Assembly: GCA_913056225.1 (NCBI GenBank)
Contig: CAJXMQ010000013.1
Location: 1-15,291, forward strand
DNA length: 15,291 nt
Source of the DNA: an uncultured Micrococcales bacterium
GTDB taxonomy: Bacteria > Actinomycetota > Actinomycetes > Actinomycetales > Microbacteriaceae
Direction: 5' to 3'
In this document: positions 7,043 to 14,668 of the stretch, piece by piece
How the letters are laid out: each line of letters begins with the position of its first letter
How positions within the stretch are numbered: the first letter of the stretch is position 1
Program-made: the position numbers and the translations under genes
Notes under the pieces: generated by a model
What the model saw: the letters and a program-made list of their open reading frames with translations, nothing else
The model's database searches: none
Told to the model about the DNA's origin: nothing

Positions 7043-7889
7043 GTAGCTTTGGATCCTGCTGCCAGTCTTTTGAAACTTTGACATGTAGTTTCAACTTTGT
7101 TGGCTTGCCGGTGAGCTTTCGAATGTTCCGCTGTGACCGTTGACGGATTTCCGACAACCGCTCCCCTTTGTTTCCAATGATTATTCCTTTTTGGCTATCT
7201 CGTTCAACGTGAATCGACAGGTGCAGCTCATCGCCGTTCCACTCATCCAATGTGACAGCTAGGGAGTGTGGCAACTCATTCTGTAAATGGCCCAGGGCAG
7301 ACTCTCGAACCTCCTCGCAAACTCTTTGCTCCATGCTGGATTCGGTGACAGTGTCCACCGGATACAAAAGTGGAGACTTGGGCATCATGGAAACCGCTAT
7401 GTCTGCCAAAAGATCTATCTGGTAATCACTCTTAGCGCTGACTGGAACTATCTGATCCCAATCGGCCAGTTCAGCCAATGCCATTAGTTGGCTAGCCACT
7501 TTTTCTGGACCAACCCTGTCGGTTTTGGTAACTATGGCAATTTTTTTAGATTTTGGAAAAGACTGCAGTTGCTCAATGATTCTTTTGTCTCCCGGACCAA
7601 TTTCCTCATTAGCGGGGCAGCAAAATCCAATTACATCCATATCCCCTAATTCAGCTTGAACCAAGTCATTCAGCCTCTGACCAAGAAGAGTTCTTGGCCT
7701 GTGTAGTCCAGGGGTGTCAACAATAATGAGCTGGCCCTGATCTGAGTTCCTAATTCCCCTAATAGCCTTCCTTGTAGTTTGCGGTCGGTCAGAAGTGATT
7801 GCAATTTTTTCACCGACCAACGCATTGGTGAGGGTGGATTTACCCGTATTGGGCCTGCCGACAAATGAGATAAACCCGGCCCTAGTCAT
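7023..7889 (-). CDS. era: GTPase Era
   Basis: Era is a GTPase that binds 16S rRNA near its 3' end and helps 30S subunit assembly. The 288-residue product has G1 GRPNTGKS (11-18), the switch QTTRKAIRGI (37-46), G3 DTPGL (58-62), G4 TKTD (121-124, in place of the usual NKxD) and G5 SAK (151-153). The C-terminal KH domain carries GIIIGNKGERL (235-245). The ATG at 7889 overlaps the end of the upstream CBS-protein gene by 8 bases. Its location beside ybeY and phoH-like genes is usual for actinobacteria and fits a shared role in rRNA processing and ribosome maturation. The end of the gene may hold the leuA promoter. Confidence 0.97.
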   Translation of the reverse strand: MTRAGFISFVGRPNTGKSTLTNALVGEKIAITSDRPQTTRKAIRGIRNSDQGQLIIVDTPGLHRPRTLLGQRLNDLVQAELGDMDVIGFCCPANEEIGPGDKRIIEQLQSFPKSKKIAIVTKTDRVGPEKVASQLMALAELADWDQIVPVSAKSDYQIDLLADIAVSMMPKSPLLYPVDTVTESSMEQRVCEEVRESALGHLQNELPHSLAVTLDEWNGDELHLSIHVERDSQKGIIIGNKGERLSEIRQRSQRNIRKLTGKPTKLKLHVKVSKDWQQDPKLLGRLGF

Positions 7890-8949
7890 CGATCCGCTTC
7901 ACCACAATTGAACCCAGGCGACCCTTTTTGACGTCAACCCTCTCAGCGACAAAATCAAACCCGTGGGCCTGCACCCGTTCGCCGCCAACCGGCAGTCGAT
8001 CAAGAAGCTTAATGATCAGACCAGCCACGGTGTCGACATCCTCATCCTCAATCTCGACTTCAAAGAATTCACCAAAGGTGGAAAGTGTGGTGCGGGGGTT
8101 GACCCGGTAGAGATTTTCGCCCAGTTGAGTAAGCTCCTGTTGCTCGCGATCGTATTCATCGCTTATCTCACCAACCAGCTCTTCAATGAGATCCTCCATG
8201 GTCACCATGCCAGCAATGCCGCCGTATTCATCAATAATCAGAGTCAGTTGAGTCTGGGTTGACTGCATCTGCTGTAATAAATCACTCACTGGCTTGCTCT
8301 CTGGAACAAACACTGCTTGTCTGGCACTTTCTTCGGCTTTTTCAGAGACTAATTTTGCAGGATTTTCCAATACTGTCTTGGCAATGTCTTTTAAAAACAA
8401 AACACCTCGGATGTCATCAGGGCCATCGCCGGTGACTGGAAGTCTAGAGTGACCGCTTGCAACAAATCCGCTCAGGGCCTCTTCCAAGTTGTCCTCGGCG
8501 TCGATTGTCTTCATGTCAATTCTTGGCACCATCACCTCTCTCACCACGGTCTGACCGAAGTCTTCAATGCTCTGCCGAAACTCTTTTTCAAATTCTTCGG
8601 GGTCTGGAGCGTCTGGCAACTGAAAAGATCTAAATAATTCATTCCATGCCTGGTAAAACCTGGATAAAAAAGACTCAACCCCCGTAGCAAAGCCCCCGCC
8701 ACTCAATCTGGAAGCAATCCGGTGAGAGAAAATGAGCACCAAGCTGATGAGTACCAGTGATACAACGACTGACCATCCCGAAATATAGCTCGCTAGACCA
8801 AGTGTTAGTAGCGCTCCGGAAATCGCTAAGAGCATCATGCGCAAATAAATCGCGTTGTCTTGAACCTTTTCGCTAACTCTCTGCTGAGCCTCTGCAACGG
8901 TGAGAAAAAACGACAGCAGAAGAGGAATCCCTGCACTAATCGCAATCAA
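7882..8949 (-). CDS. CBS-domain membrane protein, CorC/HlyC (hemolysin-like) family
   Basis: This is a membrane protein with a cytoplasmic CBS pair and a CorC/HlyC domain, a group linked to magnesium and cobalt transport; the hemolysin name is historical. Three hydrophobic segments are seen near residues 2-20, 36-56 and 59-76. The CBS pair covers about 136-262 (VREVMVPRID; LIIDEYGGIAGMVTMEDLIEELVGEI), and the CorC_HlyC domain about 275-353 (DVDTVAGLII, LPVGGERV). At 355 residues it is shorter than usual actinobacterial members of about 430, and the loss is in the N-terminal DUF21 (CNNM) membrane part. The start is TTG at 8949, overlapping the ybeY stop as TTGA, with GAGGAG five bases upstream, so the short N-terminus is not a start-call artefact. 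Transported ion and direction are unknown. Confidence 0.88.
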   Translation of the reverse strand: MIAISAGIPLLLSFFLTVAEAQQRVSEKVQDNAIYLRMMLLAISGALLTLGLASYISGWSVVVSLVLISLVLIFSHRIASRLSGGGFATGVESFLSRFYQAWNELFRSFQLPDAPDPEEFEKEFRQSIEDFGQTVVREVMVPRIDMKTIDAEDNLEEALSGFVASGHSRLPVTGDGPDDIRGVLFLKDIAKTVLENPAKLVSEKAEESARQAVFVPESKPVSDLLQQMQSTQTQLTLIIDEYGGIAGMVTMEDLIEELVGEISDEYDREQQELTQLGENLYRVNPRTTLSTFGEFFEVEIEDEDVDTVAGLIIKLLDRLPVGGERVQAHGFDFVAERVDVKKGRLGSIVVKRIDD

Positions 8950-9395
8950 CTGAGCTCCTCAGCTTGAAATGAATCTAGCAACTCTCGCTGCAATCCAAAC
9001 ATCTCGTTTTCTTGCTCCGGAAACTCGTGATCAAAGCCCAGCAGATGCAAAAGCCCGTGGGTTGCCAGCAACATAACTTCATCAATTTCAGCATGACCCG
9101 CAGCATCCGCTTGCAAACGAGCAACTTGAGGACAGATCACAATGTCTCCCAATACGCCCTCAGCATTCGGGTCACCAGGTCTTAGCTCATCCATTGGAAA
9201 ACTGAGGACATCAGTTGGACCAGGCTCATCCATCCACTTGATGTGGAGTTGTTCCATGGCTTCCTCATTCACAAACATTACAGAAAGCTCTGCCCTGGGA
9301 CTGAGTTTCAGTCTTGTGAAGTGATGCCTGAGCATCGCAACGATTCTCTCGGATTCGACATCGAATTCCGATTCATTATTCAGCTCAATGCTCAT
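8946..9395 (-). CDS. ybeY: Endoribonuclease YbeY (16S rRNA maturation)
   Basis: YbeY is a single-strand endoribonuclease needed for 16S rRNA 3' processing and ribosome quality control. The zinc-binding signature THGLLHLLGFDH is present with His113, His117 and His123, preceded by GPTDVLSFPMDE (59-70) and LGDIVICP (82-89). I use the ATG at 9395 (149 residues), because MSIELNNES is the normal family N-terminus and GAGGCG stands at good spacing. A longer frame from 9437 would add 14 residues inside phoH. The gene overlaps the phoH-like gene by 11 bases and the CBS-protein gene by 4, so it is probably translationally coupled to both. Confidence 0.96.
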   Translation of the reverse strand: MSIELNNESEFDVESERIVAMLRHHFTRLKLSPRAELSVMFVNEEAMEQLHIKWMDEPGPTDVLSFPMDELRPGDPNAEGVLGDIVICPQVARLQADAAGHAEIDEVMLLATHGLLHLLGFDHEFPEQENEMFGLQRELLDSFQAEELS

Positions 9396-10317
9396 CGTGC
9401 GCCTCGTAGGCATTAACAATTCTGGTAACCAGCTCATGCCTTACAACGTCTCGGCTGGTTAACCTTGCTACGTGCAAATCGTCGACCTCCGACAAAATTC
9501 TGACAGCCGATGCCAGACCACTTTTTCCGCCTGGAAGATCAACCTGGGTCGTGTCGCCCGTGATAATCATTTTTGAGTTGAAGCCAAGCCGGGTCAAAAA
9601 CATCTTCATTTGTTCCTGAGTGGTGTTCTGGGCCTCATCCAAAATCACAAACGCATCATTCAGTGTCCGTCCTCGCATATATGCAAGTGGGGCAACTTCA
9701 ACCACGCCACTTTCCAAAAACCTTGCCAACGAGTCAGCTGGCAACATCTCCTGCAATGCATCAAACAGGGGCCTTAGGTAGGGGTCGATTTTCTCCGAAA
9801 GGGTTCCCGGCAGGTATCCCAGTCTCTCTCCAGCCTCAACGGCGGGGCGAGTGAGAATGATTCTGCTGCACTTTTTGTTTTGCAAAGCTTCAACGGCTTT
9901 TGCCATTGCCAAATATGTTTTTCCTGTTCCAGCGGGTCCCAGCCCAAAGACCACCGTGTGCTCATCAATCGCTTTGAGATATTTCACCTGACCTGCGGTT
10001 TTCGCTCGGATTCGTTTTTCCCCAGCTGAGATATAGCTCCCTGAAAAACCCTCTACCGAGTCATCAGTTAATTGAGAAATCTCAATCACGTCTCGGCTGG
10101 AGACTGAATCACCTCTTGCAATCAGTTTTTCTAGCTGATCAATTACCCGCCTGAGTTGCTTGCTTCTATGTTCATCACCCTGAATAGTCCAAACCGAGCC
10201 GCGCAACAATATTTCGAGGTCAGAAAACTGGCTCTCAAGCTCCCTCAGATGAGAATCGTTCGCTCCAACCAGTTGGCCTATGTATGCAGGGTTGGTTTCA
10301 AAAACAACTTCGCTCAA
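9385..10317 (-). CDS. PhoH-like ATPase
   Basis: This belongs to the PhoH/PhoL (YbeZ) family of cytoplasmic P-loop ATPases, thought to act on RNA with YbeY, which is the next gene here. The 310-residue product has Walker A GPAGTGKT (127-134), ILTRPAVEAGERLGYLPG (154-171), and Walker B FVILDEAQNTT (223-233), then MIITGD (250-255). An N-terminal region of about 100 residues precedes the ATPase core. The start is TTG at 10317, which overlaps the stop of the HIT gene as TTGA and has GGGAG 4 bases upstream; the next ATG lies beyond Walker A. The biochemical role of the family is still poorly defined. Confidence 0.93.
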   Translation of the reverse strand: MSEVVFETNPAYIGQLVGANDSHLRELESQFSDLEILLRGSVWTIQGDEHRSKQLRRVIDQLEKLIARGDSVSSRDVIEISQLTDDSVEGFSGSYISAGEKRIRAKTAGQVKYLKAIDEHTVVFGLGPAGTGKTYLAMAKAVEALQNKKCSRIILTRPAVEAGERLGYLPGTLSEKIDPYLRPLFDALQEMLPADSLARFLESGVVEVAPLAYMRGRTLNDAFVILDEAQNTTQEQMKMFLTRLGFNSKMIITGDTTQVDLPGGKSGLASAVRILSEVDDLHVARLTSRDVVRHELVTRIVNAYEAHDEH

Positions 10318-10634
10318 CTAGCTCCCTGGCTCAAAACGTGACCGTGGGCATGGAAAACAGTCTGTCCTGCCTCTTCTCCGGTGTTAAATAAAAACTTGAA
10401 GTGCCCATTGGTGTGTTGCTCGCTCACTTCGCGCATCAGACTCAGCACAGCGTCCATGGACTCAGAGTCTTGAGATAGCTCTGTAATGTTTTTGGAGTGA
10501 GTCTTTGGCACCACTAAGAGATGAACCGGGGCTTCTGGGTTTATATCTCTAAACGCAATCGCCCCCTCGTTTTCGCCAACTCGATCGCTGGGAATTTCAC
10601 CCATCACAATTTTGCAAAAAATACAGTCGCTCAA
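10314..10634 (-). CDS. HIT-family nucleotide-binding protein
   Basis: This is a small (106-residue) histidine-triad hydrolase of the HINT branch, a family that splits nucleoside phosphoramidates such as aminoacyl-adenylates. The triad is VFHAHGHVLS with His95, His97 and His99. The N-terminus SDCIFCKIVMGEIPSD with Cys4 and Cys7 is typical, as is HLLVVPKTH (38-46). The start is TTG at 10634, strongly supported by GGAGG four bases upstream and by the family N-terminus. It follows rsmE by 18 bases and overlaps the phoH-like gene by 4. Its substrate here is unknown. Confidence 0.94.
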   Translation of the reverse strand: MSDCIFCKIVMGEIPSDRVGENEGAIAFRDINPEAPVHLLVVPKTHSKNITELSQDSESMDAVLSLMREVSEQHTNGHFKFLFNTGEEAGQTVFHAHGHVLSQGAS

Positions 10635-10652
10635 ATTTCCTCCAATTCCATA

Positions 10653-11339
10653 CTAACCCCAGCCAAGCTTGGTTCTAATGGTAGAAATTGCGGCTGGAGC
10701 AGCGGTGGAGGTCCTCAGGACTGCTGAGCCAAGTGAGGCGGTCACCGCTCCCCTTTGCAGCAGTCTTTCGGTTTCAGATTCTGAAATACCCCCCTCTGGA
10801 CCAATCACCAGGGTAATTTCAGGACTCAGATCGATTTCCGCTAGAGATTTTTGGGCCTCTGGATCCAAAACAATTAACTGTCCATAAAACTCAAACTCAC
10901 AATTGCTGGTGAAGTCTTGAATTTTCGGTAACCATGCCTGATGCGATTGCTTCATCGCCTCGGCGGCAATTTGTTGCCAGCGGGCAGAACCCTTGACTGC
11001 TTTTTTGCTATCCCATCGAACAACTGAGCGTTTTGCCTGCCATGGAGTAAAACTCGAAGCTCCCAACTCGGTCGATGTCTGCACTGCCAATTCATCCCGG
11101 TCGCCCTTTGCAAGTGCCTGAACAACATGAATCTCTGGTTTGACTCGAGGTTGACTCCAGCGCCGGGTGATCAAAACCGATTCGCCCCTAAGTTCAGCAA
11201 TTGCCAAGTTTCCTTCTCCATCGGTCAAACGAAGCTGATCTCCGTCTCCAAGTCTTAGGGATTTAGTGGCATGCGAAAGCTCTTTGGGGTCAAGCGCCAA
11301 GGTGTCTTCAACTAACGAACTAACTAAAAACTGGTGCAT
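10653..11339 (-). CDS. rsmE: 16S rRNA (uracil-1498-N3)-methyltransferase RsmE
   Basis: RsmE methylates N3 of U1498 in 16S rRNA using S-adenosylmethionine. The 228-residue product has an N-terminal PUA-like part (HQFLVSS; LRLGDGDQLRLTDGEG at 28-43) and a C-terminal SPOUT fold. Within the latter are ALAKGDRDELAVQTSTELG (75-93), VIGPEGGISESE (178-189) and the knot loop ASLGSAVLRTSTAAPAAI (201-218). The ATG at 11339 shares one base with the dnaJ stop (TAATG), which indicates coupling. Length is normal for actinobacteria, where dnaJ-rsmE adjacency is standard. Confidence 0.95.
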   Translation of the reverse strand: MHQFLVSSLVEDTLALDPKELSHATKSLRLGDGDQLRLTDGEGNLAIAELRGESVLITRRWSQPRVKPEIHVVQALAKGDRDELAVQTSTELGASSFTPWQAKRSVVRWDSKKAVKGSARWQQIAAEAMKQSHQAWLPKIQDFTSNCEFEFYGQLIVLDPEAQKSLAEIDLSPEITLVIGPEGGISESETERLLQRGAVTASLGSAVLRTSTAAPAAISTIRTKLGWG

Positions 11340-12397
11340 TATTTTTTGCCAAAGCCAAAGCCTTGTCGGCGCTGAGCCAATCCCGCCTTGTCTTTTCCGA
11401 TTTCACTCAACTTTTGAAAAAGCTCTTTTTGTTTCCTGTCCAATTTGCCTGGAATTGAAACATAGATCTCCAACACCAAATTACCGCGTCCGCTGCCTCG
11501 TAATTTGGTTGCTCCCAGAGATTTCAAGTTCAGCTTGTCTCCGGTTTGGGTTCCAGCTTTCACGCTCACATTCTGTGGTCCATCGAAGGTTTCAATTTCG
11601 ATTTCAGCTCCCAGTGCTGCATCCGTAAAGGGAACTTCAAATCGGGCTGTCAAATCATCGCCGTCTCGAGAGAAAACTGGGTGTGGGTCAATGCTTACTT
11701 CCAAATACAAATCTCCCGGAGGACCTCCTGCAAAACCAACTTCTCCTTCACCGGGCAAGTGAAGCCTCATTCCATCCTGAACCCCAGCGGGGATATCCAA
11801 GCTCAGCTCTCGATTTTCACGAATTCTTCCCTGAGCCCTACAGGTTTGGCAGGGATGAGGAATTACCTCACCCGTTCCCTTGCAGGAACCACAGGGCTGC
11901 GAGGTAACCATAGTTCCCATGAATGACTGAACTTGGCGTGAAATACTTCCACTTCCCTTGCAAATATCACACACCTCAACCTTTGTTCCCTGCTGCGCGC
12001 AACTGCCCTCGCAGGTGGGACATAAAACAGCGGTGGCGATCGTCATTGTTTTGCTGGCGCCAAAGATTGCTTCCTTCAAATCCAGATCGACGCGAAGCAG
12101 AGCATCCTGCCCACGTTGCTGTCGCGAGCGAGGTCCCCGCTGTCCTCCTCCACCGAAAAAGGTTTCAAAAATATCTCCCAAACCGACACCCTGGTCACCA
12201 CCCCGGTCATACTTCTGTCTTTCCTGCGGATCCGCCAAGACCTCGTAGGCGTGGGTGACCGCTTTGAAGCGCTCCTGGGCCTCTGGGTCAGGATTGATGT
12301 CTGGGTGGAGCTCCCTGGCAAGCTTGCGGTAAGCCTTTTTGATTTCCTCCGTGGTCGCGTTTTCGTTTACGCCCAAAACCTCGTAGTAATCGCTCAA
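11339..12397 (-). CDS. dnaJ: Chaperone protein DnaJ (hrcA-linked DnaJ2 type)
   Basis: DnaJ stimulates the ATPase of DnaK and delivers unfolded proteins. The 352 residues comprise a J domain with HPD at 31-33, a short G/F region (66-90), a zinc domain, and the C-terminal substrate-binding domains. The four zinc motifs are CPTCEGSC (126-133), CDICKGSG (143-150), CGSCKGTG (169-176) and CQTCRAQG (183-190). The first has Cys for the last Gly and the fourth Ala for the middle Gly, but all eight zinc cysteines are kept. The TTG at 12397 follows the hrcA TAA without a gap and in the same frame. DYYEVLGV begins at residue 3, so no other start is possible. It is likely repressed by HrcA through the CIRCE upstream of hrcA, and co-translated with hrcA and rsmE. 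Confidence 0.97.
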   Translation of the reverse strand: MSDYYEVLGVNENATTEEIKKAYRKLARELHPDINPDPEAQERFKAVTHAYEVLADPQERQKYDRGGDQGVGLGDIFETFFGGGGQRGPRSRQQRGQDALLRVDLDLKEAIFGASKTMTIATAVLCPTCEGSCAQQGTKVEVCDICKGSGSISRQVQSFMGTMVTSQPCGSCKGTGEVIPHPCQTCRAQGRIRENRELSLDIPAGVQDGMRLHLPGEGEVGFAGGPPGDLYLEVSIDPHPVFSRDGDDLTARFEVPFTDAALGAEIEIETFDGPQNVSVKAGTQTGDKLNLKSLGATKLRGSGRGNLVLEIYVSIPGKLDRKQKELFQKLSEIGKDKAGLAQRRQGFGFGKK

Positions 12398-13414
12398 TTA
12401 ATTTCCGTTCAATGATTTGGTTAGGTAACGAGCAACAGCTCGGAGGGATGCAATGTTCCCCTGGTAATTCATTCGGGTGGGACCCAAAACTCCAACCCTA
12501 GCGGAACCATCACCCTCTCCATATTCGCCAATCAAAACGCTTGCACCCTCCAAGGAGGCCAGGTTGTTGTCGCTTCCAATCGAAATTCCCAAGCCGTCGC
12601 GCTCCAGTTCGATCTCGCGCAATAGCTTCAAAAGCACTACCTGTTCCTCCATCATTTCAAGCAACGGGGCAAAGCCATCAAAATCAGCCTCGGTCCTGAC
12701 CAGGTTGGCAGCCCCACTAACTGCAACCTTCTCCTGCTTGTTTTCGTTCACCAGACCGTCCAAAGTTGCAATGATGGGCTTAATGGCCGTTTGAGCTGCA
12801 TCTGAAAGCTCCAATTGCAAGTCTTTGCTCTTTGAACTCACATCACTCAGCGGTTGACCCGAAAGTTGACCATTCAATCGACCTCGAAGATCTTGCAATA
12901 ACTCATCCGAAATTGCTGATTGCAAAATCGCAACTTCCTGCTGAATTTGACCCGAACTAGAAATCAGCATCACCAGACATCTGGTTTCGCTGATTGCTAT
13001 CAGTTCTACATGCCGGACATAGCTGCCACCAAAGGAAGGGTAAGAAATCAGAGCCAATGAGTTAGTGAGTTGACTCAAGGTTTTAGCACTCTGTTGCAAC
13101 ATTTCTTCTAAGGAAAGTCGCTTATCCAAAAAAGATTCAATGGCTTTTTTCTCAGGATTGGAAACTGCACTCAAGTTTCTAATCTGCTCAACAAATAGGC
13201 GGTAGCCCTTATCTGTTGGAATGCGTCCGCTGGAGGTATGGGGCGCAACAATCAGCTCTTCCTCTTCCAAAACCGCCATGTCGTTTCGAATGGTTGCCGC
13301 ACTTACCCCCAGAGGGTGCCTATCCAACAGTGATTTTGAGCCAACCGGTTGATTGGTCTGGACGTAGTCCTCGACAATAGCCCGCAAAACCTCTAACGAT
13401 CTCTCAGGAATCAT
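12398..13414 (-). CDS. hrcA: Heat-inducible transcription repressor HrcA
   Basis: HrcA represses heat-shock genes by binding CIRCE operators. The N-terminal winged helix spans about residues 1-75 (PERSLEVLRAIVEDYV; PVGSKSLLDRH; VSAATIRNDMAVLEEEELI; HTSSGRIPTDKGYR), followed by the GAF-like HrcA domain. GEYGEGDGSARVGVLGPTRMNY near the C-terminus is characteristic. I choose the ATG at 13414 (338 residues), with GGAGAG upstream. An in-frame TTG at 13429 lies inside the CIRCE and has no ribosome binding site. The operator ends one base before this ATG, so the repressor probably controls its own operon. The stop TAA is followed directly by the dnaJ TTG. Confidence 0.96.
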   Translation of the reverse strand: MIPERSLEVLRAIVEDYVQTNQPVGSKSLLDRHPLGVSAATIRNDMAVLEEEELIVAPHTSSGRIPTDKGYRLFVEQIRNLSAVSNPEKKAIESFLDKRLSLEEMLQQSAKTLSQLTNSLALISYPSFGGSYVRHVELIAISETRCLVMLISSSGQIQQEVAILQSAISDELLQDLRGRLNGQLSGQPLSDVSSKSKDLQLELSDAAQTAIKPIIATLDGLVNENKQEKVAVSGAANLVRTEADFDGFAPLLEMMEEQVVLLKLLREIELERDGLGISIGSDNNLASLEGASVLIGEYGEGDGSARVGVLGPTRMNYQGNIASLRAVARYLTKSLNGN

Positions 13415-13415
13415 C

Positions 13416-13442
13416 TTGGCACTCTCCAATCTCGAGTGCCAA
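13416..13442 (-). promoter_or_regulatory. CIRCE operator (HrcA binding site)
   Basis: Perfect 9-base inverted repeat TTGGCACTC - N9 - GAGTGCCAA with the exact spacing of CIRCE (consensus TTAGCACTC-N9-GAGTGCTAA). Each arm differs from the consensus only at the third position, and the change is symmetric so pairing is kept. It lies directly before hrcA, covers the expected transcription start and includes the ribosome binding site. Confidence 0.93.
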
Positions 13443-13470
13443 TTCTAATCAAATGAAACCTAATTGAGAA
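13442..13470 (-). promoter_or_regulatory. Probable hrcA operon promoter
   Basis: TAGAAT (13447-13442) differs at one base from the -10 consensus TATAAT, and TTCTCA (13470-13465) lies 17 bases upstream as a 4-of-6 match to TTGACA. The -10 abuts the CIRCE, so a bound repressor would block initiation. The -35 lies inside the end of hemW. Confidence 0.65.
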
Positions 13471-14668
13471 GATTTAGCACCACGCGATCAGCCATTTGCC
13501 TACCCTTGAGGGTCAGAGAGTAGCTCTCATCGAATTTTTCTAAGTAGCCAAGATCTAGCTGTTGGTCAACCAGTTCTGGCTTGACCTCTAGTTCATCCAG
13601 CAATGATTGTTGCAATCCCTGACGAATTCTGATTTCCAGCAAAAGCCTTTCTTCAAGGTGTTGGCGCTGAGTGATTTTTTCATAACCGTGAATTGGCAAA
13701 TCGCCATCAGTGGATTTTGAATAAGCGGCGGGGTGTTTTTTGTTCCACCAGCGAACATCGCCCATGAATGAATGGGCTCCAGGGCCAAATCCCCACCAGT
13801 AGTTAGAACTCCAGTAGGCACGGTTATGCCAAGAGATTGCTCGATCGGAGCGACTAAAGTTGCTGAGCTCATACCAATGCAGCCCAGCTTGGCTGGTTTT
13901 TTCATCAAGCAATTCATATTTGGCAGCCATCAGATCCTCATCTGGCATATCTAAAATGCCTTTTGAAACCTGCCGCTCAAGCTTTGTTCCACGCTCAACA
14001 ATCAACGCATACGCACTCAGGTGATCGGGTTCCAGTGAAAGGGTTTTTTCCACCGTCTGCTGCCAGCTCTGAAGGGTTTCTCCAGGTGCTCCGTAGATCA
14101 AATCAACCGACACCATCAGCCCTGCCTGCTTAGCCTGAGAAACAGCCTTGCTGACATTCTCGGTGTCGTGAGTTCTGTCTAGAACCTTCAAAACCTCTGG
14201 GTCAAAACTTTGAGCACCAATGCTGACTCGGTTTATGCCCAATTGAAATAACCCTTGCATGTATTCAAGGTCAACGCTGTCAGGGTTGACCTCCAAAGTC
14301 ATATCGGCATTTGGCTTTATGCCGTAATTGTTTTGAAGACTAGTTAGCAGAGCTTCGATTTGCTCAATAGAGAAAAGGCTCGGTGTACCCCCGCCAAAAA
14401 ACACCGTTGAAAATGGTTTGGTCTGAATGCCTGCCTGATCTAAAACCAACTTGGATTGATTCATCTCGGTTATCAGTGGCTGGTGAAACTCGGCTCTGGT
14501 AACACCCTGAACCTCTGTTGAGGTATAGGTGTTGTAATCGCAGTAACCGCAACGAACATCACAAAAAGGAATATGCACGTAAGCGTGCCAAGTCTTGTCA
14601 CTGACCGCCTCGGGAGAGACTGGGAAAGATCCTTCCCAACTAACGCCCTGCGGTAAAACTCCTGGCAT
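13460..14668 (-). CDS. hemW: Radical SAM haem chaperone HemW (formerly coproporphyrinogen III oxidase-like)
   Basis: HemW binds haem and inserts it into target haemoproteins; the family was long misnamed HemN-like. The 402-residue product has the radical-SAM cluster CDVRCGYC (Cys36, Cys40, Cys43), FFGGGTPSLF (90-99), TLEVNPD (124-130), the HemW-type HNRAYW (281-286) and GFGPGAHS (293-300). A C-terminal HemN-like domain (about 335-400) contains ERLLLEIRIRQG. The ATG at 14668 overlaps the lepA stop by one base (TAATG). The first ~25 residues are variable, so a later start cannot be excluded, though none looks better. hrcA follows 45 bases later from its own promoter. lepA-hemW adjacency is common in many bacteria. 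Confidence 0.94.
   Translation of the reverse strand: MPGVLPQGVSWEGSFPVSPEAVSDKTWHAYVHIPFCDVRCGYCDYNTYTSTEVQGVTRAEFHQPLITEMNQSKLVLDQAGIQTKPFSTVFFGGGTPSLFSIEQIEALLTSLQNNYGIKPNADMTLEVNPDSVDLEYMQGLFQLGINRVSIGAQSFDPEVLKVLDRTHDTENVSKAVSQAKQAGLMVSVDLIYGAPGETLQSWQQTVEKTLSLEPDHLSAYALIVERGTKLERQVSKGILDMPDEDLMAAKYELLDEKTSQAGLHWYELSNFSRSDRAISWHNRAYWSSNYWWGFGPGAHSFMGDVRWWNKKHPAAYSKSTDGDLPIHGYEKITQRQHLEERLLLEIRIRQGLQQSLLDELEVKPELVDQQLDLGYLEKFDESYSLTLKGRQMADRVVLNLLN

Noticed and set aside
7516..7527. Era G4 motif TKTD as a sign of a non-functional GTPase
   Set aside because: Lys and Asp, the key contacts to guanine, are present, and Thr for Asn at this position is tolerated in GTPases; the other G motifs and the KH domain are intact.
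13415..13429. TTG start of hrcA at 13429
   Set aside because: It falls inside the CIRCE operator close to the expected transcription start and has no ribosome binding site; the ATG at 13414 has GGAGAG.
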